A DNA stretch of 64,000 nt from assembly GCF_021404545.1 (NCBI RefSeq), contig NZ_JAAWWD010000065.1, positions 16,612 to 80,611 on the forward strand. The letters run 5' to 3'. The notes beneath the pieces were generated by a model that saw only the letters and a list, made by a program, of their open reading frames with translations, did no database searches and was not told where the DNA came from. This DNA comes from Aestuariivita sp. (GTDB lineage: Bacteria; Pseudomonadota; Alphaproteobacteria; Rhodobacterales; Rhodobacteraceae). The translations under genes were made by a program, and so were the position numbers. Shown here in pieces: positions 26,903-35,751 of the stretch (its first letter is position 1; each line of letters starts with the position of its first letter).

Positions 26903-28129
26903 CTAACTGTCTGACGCCGCTTGGTACCAGGCGACGATGGCCGCGCGGGCCTCCGCGTCCATCTCCAGCGCGTTGGGCGGCGGCATGGCATGGCTGACCC
27001 CGGCGTGCAGATAGATCAGCTTGGCATTGCGCGCGACATCGCCTTCCGTCTCCAGCACAACACCTTTGGGCGGCCACTTTATGCCCTGCCACACAGGCGC
27101 GCGCGCGTGACACATCGAACAATTGCCCAGCACGGTGTCATACGCCTCCTCGAACCCGGCGGCCTGGGCGAACCGCGTCTCGTAAGGTGTCAGATCCCGC
27201 GCCTCGGCCGCGTCATACCCTTCGCCCATATTGGCCGTCGACAGCCAGATGATCGCGATAAAGAGGATCGCCGTCGCCCCCCAGGTCCAGTGCGGATAGC
27301 CTTTGCGCGCATGCAGCGTGTTAAAGAAATGGCGGATCGTGACCCCCATCAGAAACACCAAAGCCGCGATGATCCAGGCGTGATCCGTGGCAAAGGCCAG
27401 CGGATAATGGTTCGACAGCATCAGAAAGATCACCGGCAGCGTGAGGTAGTTGTTATGGGTCGAGCGCAGCTTGGCGATGCGCCCGTATTTGGCATCCGGC
27501 ACCCGCCCGGCCTTGAGATCGGCCACCACGATGCGCTGATTGGGCATGATGATGAAGAACACATTCGCCGTCATGATCGTGGCGGTGAACGCGCCCAGAT
27601 GCAGCAGCGCCGCGCGCCCGGTGAACACCTGATTGAGGCCCCAGCTCATCGCCACGATGATCGCGAACAGCACCAGCATCATCGCGGTGGGCCGCTCGCC
27701 CAGCGGGGATTTGCACAATAGATCATAAAGCAGCCAACCCACCGCGATGCTGGCGGTCGAGATCGCGATGCCCTGCCACAGCGTGATATCGGCCCGGGAA
27801 GGATCGAGCAGGTAGAGCTCTCCGCCGACCCAGTAGATAAGGATTAAAAGGGCCGCGCCCGACAGCCAGGTTGCATAGCTCTCCCATTTGAACCAGGTCA
27901 GATGCTCGGGCATCGCTGCGGGTGCCACCAGGTATTTCTGGATGTGATAGAACCCGCCGCCATGCACCTGCCACTCCTCGCCATCGGCGGGGCCGGGCAC
28001 GTTGCGGTTCAGCCCCAGATCGAGCGCGATGAAGTAAAACGACGAGCCGATCCAGGCCATCGCGGTGATCACATGCAGCCACCGCACGGCAAAACCGATC
28101 CAATCCCACATCACGGCCAGATCATACAT
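26903..28129 (-). CDS. puuD: Urate hydroxylase PuuD with C-terminal cytochrome c domain
   Basis: A 408-aa inner-membrane enzyme that oxidises urate to 5-hydroxyisourate and passes electrons to the respiratory chain. The N-terminal part has about eight helices and the family block WLHVITAMAWIGSSFYFIAL, followed by LDLGLNRNVPG. The C-terminal 80 residues form a cytochrome c domain with CSMCHARAP and a downstream methionine (SHAMPPPN) as likely axial ligand. The start at 28129 follows AAAGGG; the GTG at 28153 is less likely. No other purine gene is adjacent. A LysR gene is divergent, 100 bases away. Confidence 0.92.
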   Translation of the reverse strand: MYDLAVMWDWIGFAVRWLHVITAMAWIGSSFYFIALDLGLNRNVPGPADGEEWQVHGGGFYHIQKYLVAPAAMPEHLTWFKWESYATWLSGAALLILIYWVGGELYLLDPSRADITLWQGIAISTASIAVGWLLYDLLCKSPLGERPTAMMLVLFAIIVAMSWGLNQVFTGRAALLHLGAFTATIMTANVFFIIMPNQRIVVADLKAGRVPDAKYGRIAKLRSTHNNYLTLPVIFLMLSNHYPLAFATDHAWIIAALVFLMGVTIRHFFNTLHARKGYPHWTWGATAILFIAIIWLSTANMGEGYDAAEARDLTPYETRFAQAAGFEEAYDTVLGNCSMCHARAPVWQGIKWPPKGVVLETEGDVARNAKLIYLHAGVSHAMPPPNALEMDAEARAAIVAWYQAASDS

Positions 28130-28229
28130 CGGCAAAGCCCTTTCGATTCGCACTGACGCCAGACTAGGCGTGGGGGTATTCTTCTGCTATTGCGGCTCAA
28201 TACCAAGCAGCATCAAATAATCCCGAAGA

Positions 28230-29162
28230 ATGTCCTACCTCGACACCATCCGAACCTTTGTGCGTGTCTATGAATTGGGCAGCATGTCGGCGGCGGGGCG
28301 CGATCTGCGGATCTCTCCGGCGGTGACCTCGTCGCGGATTGCTCAACTCGAAGAGCATCTGAGCGTGCGGCTGTTTCAGCGCACCACCCGCAACCTGACC
28401 CCGACCGAGCAGGGCAAGGCGTTCTATGGGGGCGCCTGCGAGATCCTGGAGGCCGTTGAGGCGGCCGAAGCCAAGGTCGTCAACATCACCGAGCGTCCAC
28501 GCGGATCGCTCTATGTGGCGGCCCCTTTGGGTGCGGGGCGGCGTCTGATCGCGCCGCAGGTCCCGGGGTTTCTTCAAGATTACCCCGAAGTTTCAGTGCG
28601 CTTGCGCCTGACGGACCGCAAGGTGGACCTGACGACCGAAGGTCTGGATCTGGCGTTTTTTCTGGGCCAGCCCGAGGACAGCAATCTGCGTATTCGCAAG
28701 ATCGCCGATGTGGCACGGGTGCTGTGTGCCGCGCCCGAATACATCGCGGCGCGTGGCGCTCCGGCTTCGGGGCAGGATCTGATCGCCGGGGGCCATGAAT
28801 GCCTCAACCTGCGGTTTCCCGGCGCCACGGAATTTCAGTGGCGGCTGATGACCGCAGAGGGCGCCAAACGATTTCGCGTAGCGGGCCGTTATGAGGCCGA
28901 CGATGGCGAAGTGCTCACCGACTGGGCGCTGGCCGGGCACGGCATTGCCATGAAGCCGGTCTTTGAGATCGCGGATCATCTGGAGGCGGGCCGTCTCGTG
29001 CCCGTGGCCACCGCCACCCCGCCCGAGCCGATCCAGATGGCCTGTCTTTATACCCACCGGCGCGGGCAGGACCCCAAGACGCGGCTTTTCATGGAGTTCG
29101 TGATTGACCGTATCGGCGCCACCATCCGCAGCAGCGAGGCGCGGGTGATGGCCGGTCTCTGA
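28230..29162 (+). CDS. LysR-family transcriptional regulator
   Basis: A 310-aa regulator with a standard N-terminal winged helix (SAAGRDLRISPAVTSSRIAQ, then LEEHLSVRLFQRTTRNLTPT) and a LysR ligand-binding C-terminal domain. It is divergent from puuD and its 3' end lies 6 bases from the convergent acyl-CoA ligase gene. Divergent LysR genes often control the neighbour, so puuD is a candidate target, but no obvious T-N11-A box was singled out in the 100-base gap. Confidence 0.88.
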   Translation: MSYLDTIRTFVRVYELGSMSAAGRDLRISPAVTSSRIAQLEEHLSVRLFQRTTRNLTPTEQGKAFYGGACEILEAVEAAEAKVVNITERPRGSLYVAAPLGAGRRLIAPQVPGFLQDYPEVSVRLRLTDRKVDLTTEGLDLAFFLGQPEDSNLRIRKIADVARVLCAAPEYIAARGAPASGQDLIAGGHECLNLRFPGATEFQWRLMTAEGAKRFRVAGRYEADDGEVLTDWALAGHGIAMKPVFEIADHLEAGRLVPVATATPPEPIQMACLYTHRRGQDPKTRLFMEFVIDRIGATIRSSEARVMAGL

Positions 29163-29168
29163 ACCGGG

Positions 29169-30770
29169 TCAGGACGCGGCTTCGAACAGGGCCACATAGT
29201 CCTGGCGCAGCTCACGTTTGAGGATCTTGCCGCTGGCATTCTTGGGAAGCTGATCGGTGATCTCGATATGTTTGGGCGATTTAAAGCCCGACAGATGGTC
29301 CCGGCAATAGGTCATGAGCGCGTCTGCGCTGACCTCTGCCCCCGGCTTGGGCACGACGACGGCCGTCACGGCCTCGATCCAGGTGGGGTGAGGGACACCG
29401 AACACCGCGACCTCGGCCACGTCCGGGTGATGAAAGATCGCCTCTTCGACCTCGCGGCTGGCCACGTTTTCGCCGCCTGTCTTGATCATGTCCTTCTTGC
29501 GGTCCACGACATAGAGATAGCCATCCGCGTCCATCCGGCCCAGATCGCCACTGTGGAACCAACCGTTCTTGAACGCCTCTGCCGTCTTTTCGGGGTTGTT
29601 GTAATATTCCAGGATCAGATGCGGGCTGCGATGCACGATCTCGCCAACCGCGCCCACGGGCACCGGGTTGTCATCGTCATCGACCACGCGGGTTTCGACA
29701 TTCAGCGCGGGCCGCCCGGCAGAGCCCAGCTTGCGCAGCTGGTCTTCGGGGCGCAGGATCGTGGCGACCGGTGCCATCTCGGTCTGGCCATAGAAGTTGT
29801 AAAGCCGCATCTGCGGCAGCCTGCGCGACAGCTCTTCGATGATTGCGGTCGGCATGATCGAGGCGCCGTAATAGCCCGCCGTCAGGCTGCTCAGATCGCG
29901 TGCGTCGAAATCAGGGTGGCGCAGCAATGCGATCCAGACCGTCGGCGGGCAAAAGAGCTTGGTCACGCCTCCCGCCTCGATCGCGGCCAGCATCTCGGCG
30001 GCGTCGGCCTTGTCATGCAGGATGCTGGTCACGCCCAGATACATGTCGGGGGTGAGAAAGCAGTCAAGCTGCGCACAATGAAACAGCGGCAGACAATGCA
30101 GCGAGACCGCATCGGCTGTCATCTCGCCATCCACGATACAGCTGACATATTGCGCATAAAGCGCGCCCGAACTCAGCAGCGCACCCTTGGGGCGCGATTC
30201 CGTGCCGCTGGTATACATCATCTGGATCGGGTCATCGGGAGAGATGTCGACCCAGACCTCGCTCGGATCGGGATGATCCAGCAGGTTCGCCACGGGCTCC
30301 CAATCGTCCGGGACCACCGCACCGCTATGCGGGATCGCGAATTTCGGCAGGTTTGTCCCCATCGCGGCCAAGGCCGCATCGGCGGTGGGGCAGAGCGTGT
30401 CCTCGGCGATCAGCGTGCAGGCGCCAGAATGATCGAGGATATAGGCCACATCCTCGGCATTGAGCATAAAATTGACCGGCGTGGTGATCGCGCCAAATCG
30501 CGCCAGCGCAAAGCGCAGTACGACAAAGGCGCGGTTGTTATGGCTGAAAAGGGCGACCCGGTCGCCCTTGACGATCCCGCGAGCCTTGAGCGCATTGGCG
30601 GCGGCGTTCACGGCCGCGTTCAGCTCGGCAAAGCTTTCGGACTGGCCGCGAAAGACAAGCGCGGTCTTGTGGGGCACCCGGGCGGCGGACCTGTGCAGAA
30701 GATCGCCCAGTTGCCAGCCACGAGCCCTATGGATTTGAGTTGCATCGGTTTGCATCACATCACCTTTCAT
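29169..30770 (-). CDS. AMP-forming acyl-CoA synthetase
   Basis: About 533 aa of the ANL superfamily. It adenylates a carboxylic acid and transfers it to CoA. Motifs: YTSGTESRPKGALLS (A3), YNFYGQTEMAPV (A5), WFHSGDLGRMDADG (A7), VDRKKDMIKTGGEN (A8) and PKNASGKILKREL (A10). Two starts have ribosome sites: ATG 30770 (after GAAAGGA), given here, and ATG 30755. It is the last gene of the GntR/enoyl-CoA hydratase/TRAP unit, so its substrate is probably the acid imported by that TRAP system. Crotonobetaine/carnitine-CoA ligases and medium-chain ligases are possible relatives. Confidence 0.87.
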   Translation of the reverse strand: MKGDVMQTDATQIHRARGWQLGDLLHRSAARVPHKTALVFRGQSESFAELNAAVNAAANALKARGIVKGDRVALFSHNNRAFVVLRFALARFGAITTPVNFMLNAEDVAYILDHSGACTLIAEDTLCPTADAALAAMGTNLPKFAIPHSGAVVPDDWEPVANLLDHPDPSEVWVDISPDDPIQMMYTSGTESRPKGALLSSGALYAQYVSCIVDGEMTADAVSLHCLPLFHCAQLDCFLTPDMYLGVTSILHDKADAAEMLAAIEAGGVTKLFCPPTVWIALLRHPDFDARDLSSLTAGYYGASIMPTAIIEELSRRLPQMRLYNFYGQTEMAPVATILRPEDQLRKLGSAGRPALNVETRVVDDDDNPVPVGAVGEIVHRSPHLILEYYNNPEKTAEAFKNGWFHSGDLGRMDADGYLYVVDRKKDMIKTGGENVASREVEEAIFHHPDVAEVAVFGVPHPTWIEAVTAVVVPKPGAEVSADALMTYCRDHLSGFKSPKHIEITDQLPKNASGKILKRELRQDYVALFEAAS

Positions 30771-30814
30771 TTTGGTCCTTTCGGGCGCGCGCGATCCGGC
30801 GGATCGCGCGCCGC

Positions 30815-32122
30815 TCAGCCCACAAGCTCGGGCAGGAACAGTACCAGTTGCGGGAAACCAAAGAGGATTGCCACCAACAGCAGATCCATCACAATGAACC
30901 AAGCCACGCCTCGGAAAATGGCGGATGTCTTGACCAGATCGCCCACCACGCTCTTGATCACAAAGACATTCATGCCGATGGGCGGCGTGATCATTCCGAT
31001 CTCAAGCAGCTTGGTCAGAACGATCCCGAACCACAGAAGGCTCCAGCCCGAGGCATCGACCACCGGCAGGATGATCGGCAACGTCAACAGCATCGCCCCG
31101 ATCGGTTCCAGGAACATACCCAGCAAAAGATAGACCAGCACGATGCCCAACATCAGCATCACCGGGTCGGTCGAGATCGACATGATGCCCGTGGACAGGT
31201 AATCGCCCGCACCCGAGAGCGCCAGAAACCGGGTCAGCAGGCTGGCGCCCACCGCGATGATCAACAGCGCACTGGTTGTCACCAGCGTCTCGCGCGAGGC
31301 TTGCAGAAACCGGTCCAGCGTCATCTGCCCGCTGAGAATGGCGACGATACAAGCCAGAAAGGCGCCCACCGCCCCGGCCTCGGTCGGGGTAAAGATGCCG
31401 CCGAAGAGCCCGCCAAAGACGCCCAGCATGATCAGCAGGATCGGCCAGGTGTCTTTCAGCGCGATGATCTTTTCGCGCAAGGTCACGCTCTGGTCGCGCT
31501 CGGGTGCGAGATCGGGGTTCAGCTTCACCCGCACGAAAATCACGATCACATAGCCGATGGCGGTCATCAGCCCGGCGGCCACGCCGCCCAGAAAGAGATC
31601 GGTGATCGAGACCTGCGCGATCACCCCGTAAAGGATCAGGATGATCGAGGGCGGGATGAGCGCGCCGATGGTGCCCGCCACGGCCACGGTGCCGGTGGCC
31701 AGTTCGGGATGGTATTTGTGTTTCAGCATCTCGGGGATCGCGATCCGACCCATCGCCGCCGAACAGGCGATGGACGACCCCGAGACGGCAGCAAACCCCG
31801 ATGAGCCGAACACCGCCGCGATCGCCAGCCCACCGGGCACGCCCGACAGCCAGATGCGCGCGGCGTTGAACATACCGCGCGTGAGGTTGGTGTGATAGCT
31901 GATGAAGCCCAGAAACAGGAACATCGGGATCGAGCTGAGCACCCAGCTTGCCGTGAACTGATAGGGAATGATCCCCAACGCGCCCCAGGCCACACGGGGG
32001 CCCATCAGAACCCACAATCCGCAAAACGACACGCCGATCAGCGCGATGCCGATCGGCACCCGCAACGCGATCAGAAAGATCAGCGATCCCAGGCCGGTCA
32101 GGCCAATTACAACATCAGTCAT
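30815..32122 (-). CDS. dctM: TRAP transporter large permease (DctM family), second system
   Basis: A 435-aa membrane protein with about 12 helices. Typical DctM blocks are SGFAAVSGSSIACSAAMGRI, GTIGALIPPSIILILYGVIA and GMFLEPIGAMLLTLPIILP. The start overlaps the small-permease stop by 8 bases. It lies between the small permease and the acyl-CoA ligase gene in a unit that includes two enoyl-CoA hydratases. Confidence 0.9.
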   Translation of the reverse strand: MTDVVIGLTGLGSLIFLIALRVPIGIALIGVSFCGLWVLMGPRVAWGALGIIPYQFTASWVLSSIPMFLFLGFISYHTNLTRGMFNAARIWLSGVPGGLAIAAVFGSSGFAAVSGSSIACSAAMGRIAIPEMLKHKYHPELATGTVAVAGTIGALIPPSIILILYGVIAQVSITDLFLGGVAAGLMTAIGYVIVIFVRVKLNPDLAPERDQSVTLREKIIALKDTWPILLIMLGVFGGLFGGIFTPTEAGAVGAFLACIVAILSGQMTLDRFLQASRETLVTTSALLIIAVGASLLTRFLALSGAGDYLSTGIMSISTDPVMLMLGIVLVYLLLGMFLEPIGAMLLTLPIILPVVDASGWSLLWFGIVLTKLLEIGMITPPIGMNVFVIKSVVGDLVKTSAIFRGVAWFIVMDLLLVAILFGFPQLVLFLPELVG

Positions 32123-32648
32123 TTATAAACTTTGCGTCGTCTGTTTCATTCAAGCCGCTGCGCTGGCCAGACAGGGCGCTCACCACCTTATAGGCGGCGA
32201 TCATGACCATCAGGGCGGCGCCCAGTGGAATGGCCCAATAGCTTTGCCATATCTCGACCATTTGCGAACCTTGCTCCATCGAGGCACCGGACCGGGTTTT
32301 CTTCATCGCCTCGGAATAGCCGCTGATCACCAAGAGCGCGACCACCACGACTGTCAGCGCGCCGGAAAAAACAGAAAGCCAGCCTTGCACGGTTTTGGGC
32401 ATCATATCGGTGAGAAACTCGACCGAGATATGAGCGCGTTTTTCTTCGGCCACGCCCAGGCCGAGAAAGACCAGTATGATCATATAGTAATGGGCAACCA
32501 TCACGATGGTGCCGGGCAGGGGGGCGTTGAACACATATCTGCCGATCACGTCGGCGGTGACATGCAGCATCATCAGCACGATGCAGATGGTTCCCAGCAG
32601 CGATGACATCTTTGCCAACGCGGACAGAACCCTTCCAATCCGGAACAT
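32115..32648 (-). CDS. dctQ: TRAP transporter small permease (DctQ family), second system
   Basis: A 177-aa membrane protein with four helices. MLHVTADVIGRYVFNAPLPG is the DctQ signature region and is followed by VAHYYMIILVFLGLGVAEEK. The start at 32648 follows AAGGAGG, one of the strongest ribosome sites in the window; the longer upstream frame start was rejected. It lies 60 bases after the binding-protein gene. Confidence 0.88.
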   Translation of the reverse strand: MFRIGRVLSALAKMSSLLGTICIVLMMLHVTADVIGRYVFNAPLPGTIVMVAHYYMIILVFLGLGVAEEKRAHISVEFLTDMMPKTVQGWLSVFSGALTVVVVALLVISGYSEAMKKTRSGASMEQGSQMVEIWQSYWAIPLGAALMVMIAAYKVVSALSGQRSGLNETDDAKFIND

Positions 32649-32708
32649 GGGACGCCCTCCTTGAGACTTGCGGTTGGGCACCGGGCTTGGGTCCGGTGCC
32701 CGTCCCAT

Positions 32709-33845
32709 TTACTGGCCGTAAGTGGAGACGTCGACCTTGGAGAAGACCTCGTTCCAGTAAATCTCCGCAAGATCCTCACCGCTGTTCACATCCGCCGTAA
32801 GCGCGGTCCAGCGCATCAGAAGCTCGCGCATCTTGGCGCTGGCGGCGTCACCGCTCTCGATGCCAAAGCGTTCGTTATAGATGCCTGCCACCGCCTGGAC
32901 GTCGTTGGCGATAAAGTCGCGGTTCATCGACACCATGGTCTCGGCCGCGTCCACATATTCGATACCGCGCTCTGCCGCTTCGATTTTGCCTGCGCGGCCT
33001 TCCTCGATGTAAACCCAGGTGATGTCGGCGGCGAGTTTCGCATGCGACTTCATCAGCGCTGTCTTGGCCTCATCCGACATGCTGTTCCAGCGGTCCTTGT
33101 TCATCGTTTTGGGAACGGTGAACTGGGCGCCGGGCAGGCCGACATAGACGTATTTGACAACGTCGATAAAGCTGAAGTTGACAAAATCGGCGGTGTTGCT
33201 GGCGGTGCAGTCGACCACGCCCGGGTTGAGCCCTTCGAGGGTTTCGTTCACCGACATCGACACCGGAACGGCGCCCACGGTTTCGGCCCAACGCGCCCAA
33301 TATGCACCCGCGCTGCGGATCCGCTTGCCTTCGAGATCTTCAACCGATGTCAGAGGCACCATGCATTGCAGCACATAGGATGTGGTGGATGCGGCCCCCA
33401 TATAGACCTGGTTTTGTGCCGCGACCTCGGCCTGGCAATCGGGGCAGTTCAGCATCACGTATTCCGACATCGCGCCGGCGAAGGCGGCCGAGCTGATCTC
33501 GTTGGCAAATTCCTCGAACTCGACCAGGGCCGAGAACTCGGCGAGCATATTCAGGTTCGGAAATTCGGCCGGAAAATAGGGGGTCAGGTTAACCGTCAGG
33601 TCGGCGATGCCGTCGCGCACGCCGGCGTTTGATTCCGCAAAGCTGAGCAGCGACAGTGGGAACACCCGCACGCTCAGATCGCCGCCGCTGTTTTCCTCGA
33701 CGGCCTTGGCGAATTCCTCAAGCTTGGCCGTGGGCGCCGATCCCGGGGGCCAGCCACCGGCAAAAGTCAGCTGTTCGGCTTGACCCGCCGATGCCAGGGC
33801 CATAAGCGATGCCCCGGCAAGGGCACCTTTCCATATAGATGTCAT
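32709..33845 (-). CDS. dctP: TRAP transporter substrate-binding protein (DctP family), second system
   Basis: A 378-aa periplasmic protein with a signal peptide ending ASAGQAEQ. The DctP-type ligand region includes VEDLEGKRIRSAGAYWARWA and NETLEGLNPGVVDCTASNT. It carries several cysteines (NCPDCQAEV, YVLQCM), which is unusual for the family and may allow disulfides. The start at 33845 follows AGGAGG; the 47-residue Arg-rich extension is spurious. An 18-base palindrome lies about 95 bases upstream. The ligand is unknown but is probably the substrate of the adjacent CoA ligase. Confidence 0.88.
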   Translation of the reverse strand: MTSIWKGALAGASLMALASAGQAEQLTFAGGWPPGSAPTAKLEEFAKAVEENSGGDLSVRVFPLSLLSFAESNAGVRDGIADLTVNLTPYFPAEFPNLNMLAEFSALVEFEEFANEISSAAFAGAMSEYVMLNCPDCQAEVAAQNQVYMGAASTTSYVLQCMVPLTSVEDLEGKRIRSAGAYWARWAETVGAVPVSMSVNETLEGLNPGVVDCTASNTADFVNFSFIDVVKYVYVGLPGAQFTVPKTMNKDRWNSMSDEAKTALMKSHAKLAADITWVYIEEGRAGKIEAAERGIEYVDAAETMVSMNRDFIANDVQAVAGIYNERFGIESGDAASAKMRELLMRWTALTADVNSGEDLAEIYWNEVFSKVDVSTYGQ

Positions 33846-33939
33846 CTTTCTTCTCCTCCTGTTGAGACGTCTTTGTTCTTTGACTTGGGCCCGCGCCGGG
33901 TCAGTCCTCCTCCGCCGTCGCGCTCCGTCGATTTTCCTG

Positions 33940-33957
33940 ACCAAACTAGCGTTTGGT
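33940..33957. promoter_or_regulatory. Palindromic operator candidate before the second dctP
   Basis: ACCAAAC (33940-33946) and GTTTGGT (33951-33957) are perfect arms around TAGC. The site lies between the enoyl-CoA hydratase stop and the dctP start. It has no adjacent T run, so it looks more like a regulator site than a terminator. The shape suits a TetR-type dimer; no such regulator is next to it. Confidence 0.5.
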
Positions 33958-33995
33958 TTTCTTGTGTCGAGCGTGTTCTTGACCATTGTGGCCGT

Positions 33996-34790
33996 TCATG
34001 ACGCGGGGTTTTTTCGCGGCGGGAAGCGTGGCGCGCGCTTTTGTTGGAAGGCGGCCAGTCCTTCTGCGAAATCGGCGGTCAGCCCGGCCTCTCTCTGAAG
34101 CGCGCGCTCGGTCGCCAGGGCGGTGGTGAAATCGCTGTCGGCGGCACGCCAGGCGGCCTGCCGGATCAGGCTGTAGCTCTGGGAGGGCCCGTGCGCCAAC
34201 CGGTTGGCGATCTCATATGCGGTGTATTCGACGCTGTCATCGGCGACCACGCGGGTGATCAGCCCCCAATCATGGGCCTGGTCGGCCGGGATCTTTTCGG
34301 CAAGCAGCATCATCTCCATCGCGCGCACTCGTCCGACCGCACGGGTCAGAAGCCAGGTCGCGCCGCCATCGGGGATCAACCCGATCCGCGCAAAGGCTTC
34401 GAGGAAATAGGCGCTCTTGCCCGCAACGATGATATCGCAGGCCAGCGCGATCGAGGCGCCAACCCCTGCCGCCGCCCCGCGCACCGCCGAGATCAGGGGC
34501 ACGGGCAGGTCGCGGATCGTCTCCATCAGCGGGTTGTAATCCTCCTCCAGCGTGCGGCCCACGTCAAAACCCGCGGGATCTTCGGGCATCGCCGCATTCA
34601 GGTTCGCGCCCGCGGAAAAGGCGCGCTCGGATCCCGCCAGGATGATCGCGCGGGCCGTCGCGGCCTCGGACTTGAGCTGCGTGTGCAGTTCCTGCGCCAT
34701 GGCGGGGGTCAGCGCATTCATGCTTTGCGGGTCGTTCAGACGCAGCGTTGTGACCGCGCCGCTGCGTTCAACAAGAAGTGTGTCGGTCAT
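33996..34790 (-). CDS. Enoyl-CoA hydratase/isomerase family protein
   Basis: A 264-aa crotonase-fold enzyme: AGSERAFSAGANLN with the first oxyanion-hole region, PLISAVRGAAAGVGASIALA with the second, and IGLIPDGGATWLLTRAVG, where a Glu of classical hydratases is replaced by Asp in a PDGG motif as in many isomerase/PaaG-like members. It hydrates or isomerises an enoyl-CoA. Its start overlaps the upstream paralogue by 4 bases. Substrate not determined. Confidence 0.88.
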   Translation of the reverse strand: MTDTLLVERSGAVTTLRLNDPQSMNALTPAMAQELHTQLKSEAATARAIILAGSERAFSAGANLNAAMPEDPAGFDVGRTLEEDYNPLMETIRDLPVPLISAVRGAAAGVGASIALACDIIVAGKSAYFLEAFARIGLIPDGGATWLLTRAVGRVRAMEMMLLAEKIPADQAHDWGLITRVVADDSVEYTAYEIANRLAHGPSQSYSLIRQAAWRAADSDFTTALATERALQREAGLTADFAEGLAAFQQKRAPRFPPRKNPAS

Positions 34791-35689
34791 GTCGATCCTC
34801 CTTCAGGCTCCTCAGCGGTCCAGGGCGGCTCCTGCCACCAGGGAAAGAAGCCCGGCATGTCGGCGCTGACGCGGTCGGGAAAGGCGGGGCTGCGCTTTTC
34901 GAGAAAGCTCGCCACCCCTTCGGCGCAATCGGCTGAGGCGTTGCGCGCAGCAATGGCGCGGCTGTCGATGCGGTGCGCCATCATCGGATGTTCGGCCCCG
35001 GCCATGCGCCACATCATCTGCCGTGTCAGCGCGACCGAAACCGGTGCGGTTGTATCGGCAATCTCGCGCGCGATGCGCCGCGCTTCGGGCAGCAGATCAT
35101 CTGGCGCGTGGACGGATCGGACCAGCCCACCGGCCAAGGCTTCCTCGGCGCCAAAGACGCGGCCCGAATAGCACCATTCGAGCGCTTGGGACATGCCCAC
35201 AAGACGCGGCAGAAACCACGCTGAGGCGGCCTCGGGCACGATGCCGCGACGGGCAAAGACAAAGCCGAACCGCGCTTGGGTGGAGGCGATGCGGATATCC
35301 ATCGGCAATTGCATCGTGGTGCCGATCCCAACGGAAGGCCCGTTCACAGCGGCAATCACCGGCTTGAGGCAGTTAAAGACCCGCAGCGCCAAAAGCCCGC
35401 CCATGTCGCGAAGCGCCGGATCGGCCCAAACCTCCGCGTCGGTTGCGGCGGGGTCGGGCCGCGCGGAACCGAACGCGTCGGCGTCATCCAGATCCACGCC
35501 CGCGCAAAACCCGCGCCCCGCGCCTGTCACGATCACCGCGCGCACCGCGTCATCGCCATCCGCCATGTCGAAGGCCGCAATCATCTCGTCCATCATCGTG
35601 CGCGTGAATGCGTTCAGCCGGTCGGGACGGTTCAGCGTCAGTGTCATGACGCCCGCCTGGATGTCGGTCGCGATCATCTGGTCGGTCAT
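34787..35689 (-). CDS. Enoyl-CoA hydratase/isomerase family protein (paralogue)
   Basis: A 300-aa crotonase-fold enzyme starting at ATG 35689; the 53-residue upstream extension is not conserved-looking. Blocks: TGAGRGFCAGVDLDDAD, PVIAAVNGPSVGIGTTMQLP and RGIVPEAASAWFLPRLVG, the last with the catalytic-type Glu. It has a Trp/Pro-rich tail (GFFPWWQEPPWT). Together with its neighbour it would process the CoA thioester made by the ligase at 29169. The difference in the EA versus DGG motif suggests the two have separate reactions. Confidence 0.88.
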   Translation of the reverse strand: MTDQMIATDIQAGVMTLTLNRPDRLNAFTRTMMDEMIAAFDMADGDDAVRAVIVTGAGRGFCAGVDLDDADAFGSARPDPAATDAEVWADPALRDMGGLLALRVFNCLKPVIAAVNGPSVGIGTTMQLPMDIRIASTQARFGFVFARRGIVPEAASAWFLPRLVGMSQALEWCYSGRVFGAEEALAGGLVRSVHAPDDLLPEARRIAREIADTTAPVSVALTRQMMWRMAGAEHPMMAHRIDSRAIAARNASADCAEGVASFLEKRSPAFPDRVSADMPGFFPWWQEPPWTAEEPEGGST

Positions 35690-35751
35690 GGATGTGTATC
35701 CTGCTTTCGGGGCCGAGTTGTCATATGCGTGCGTTCCTGATGCAGAGCGAT

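Noticed and set aside
29268..31133. A 621-aa plus-strand frame opposite the acyl-CoA ligase
   Set aside because: Shadow frame; the ligase has all ANL core motifs on the minus strand.
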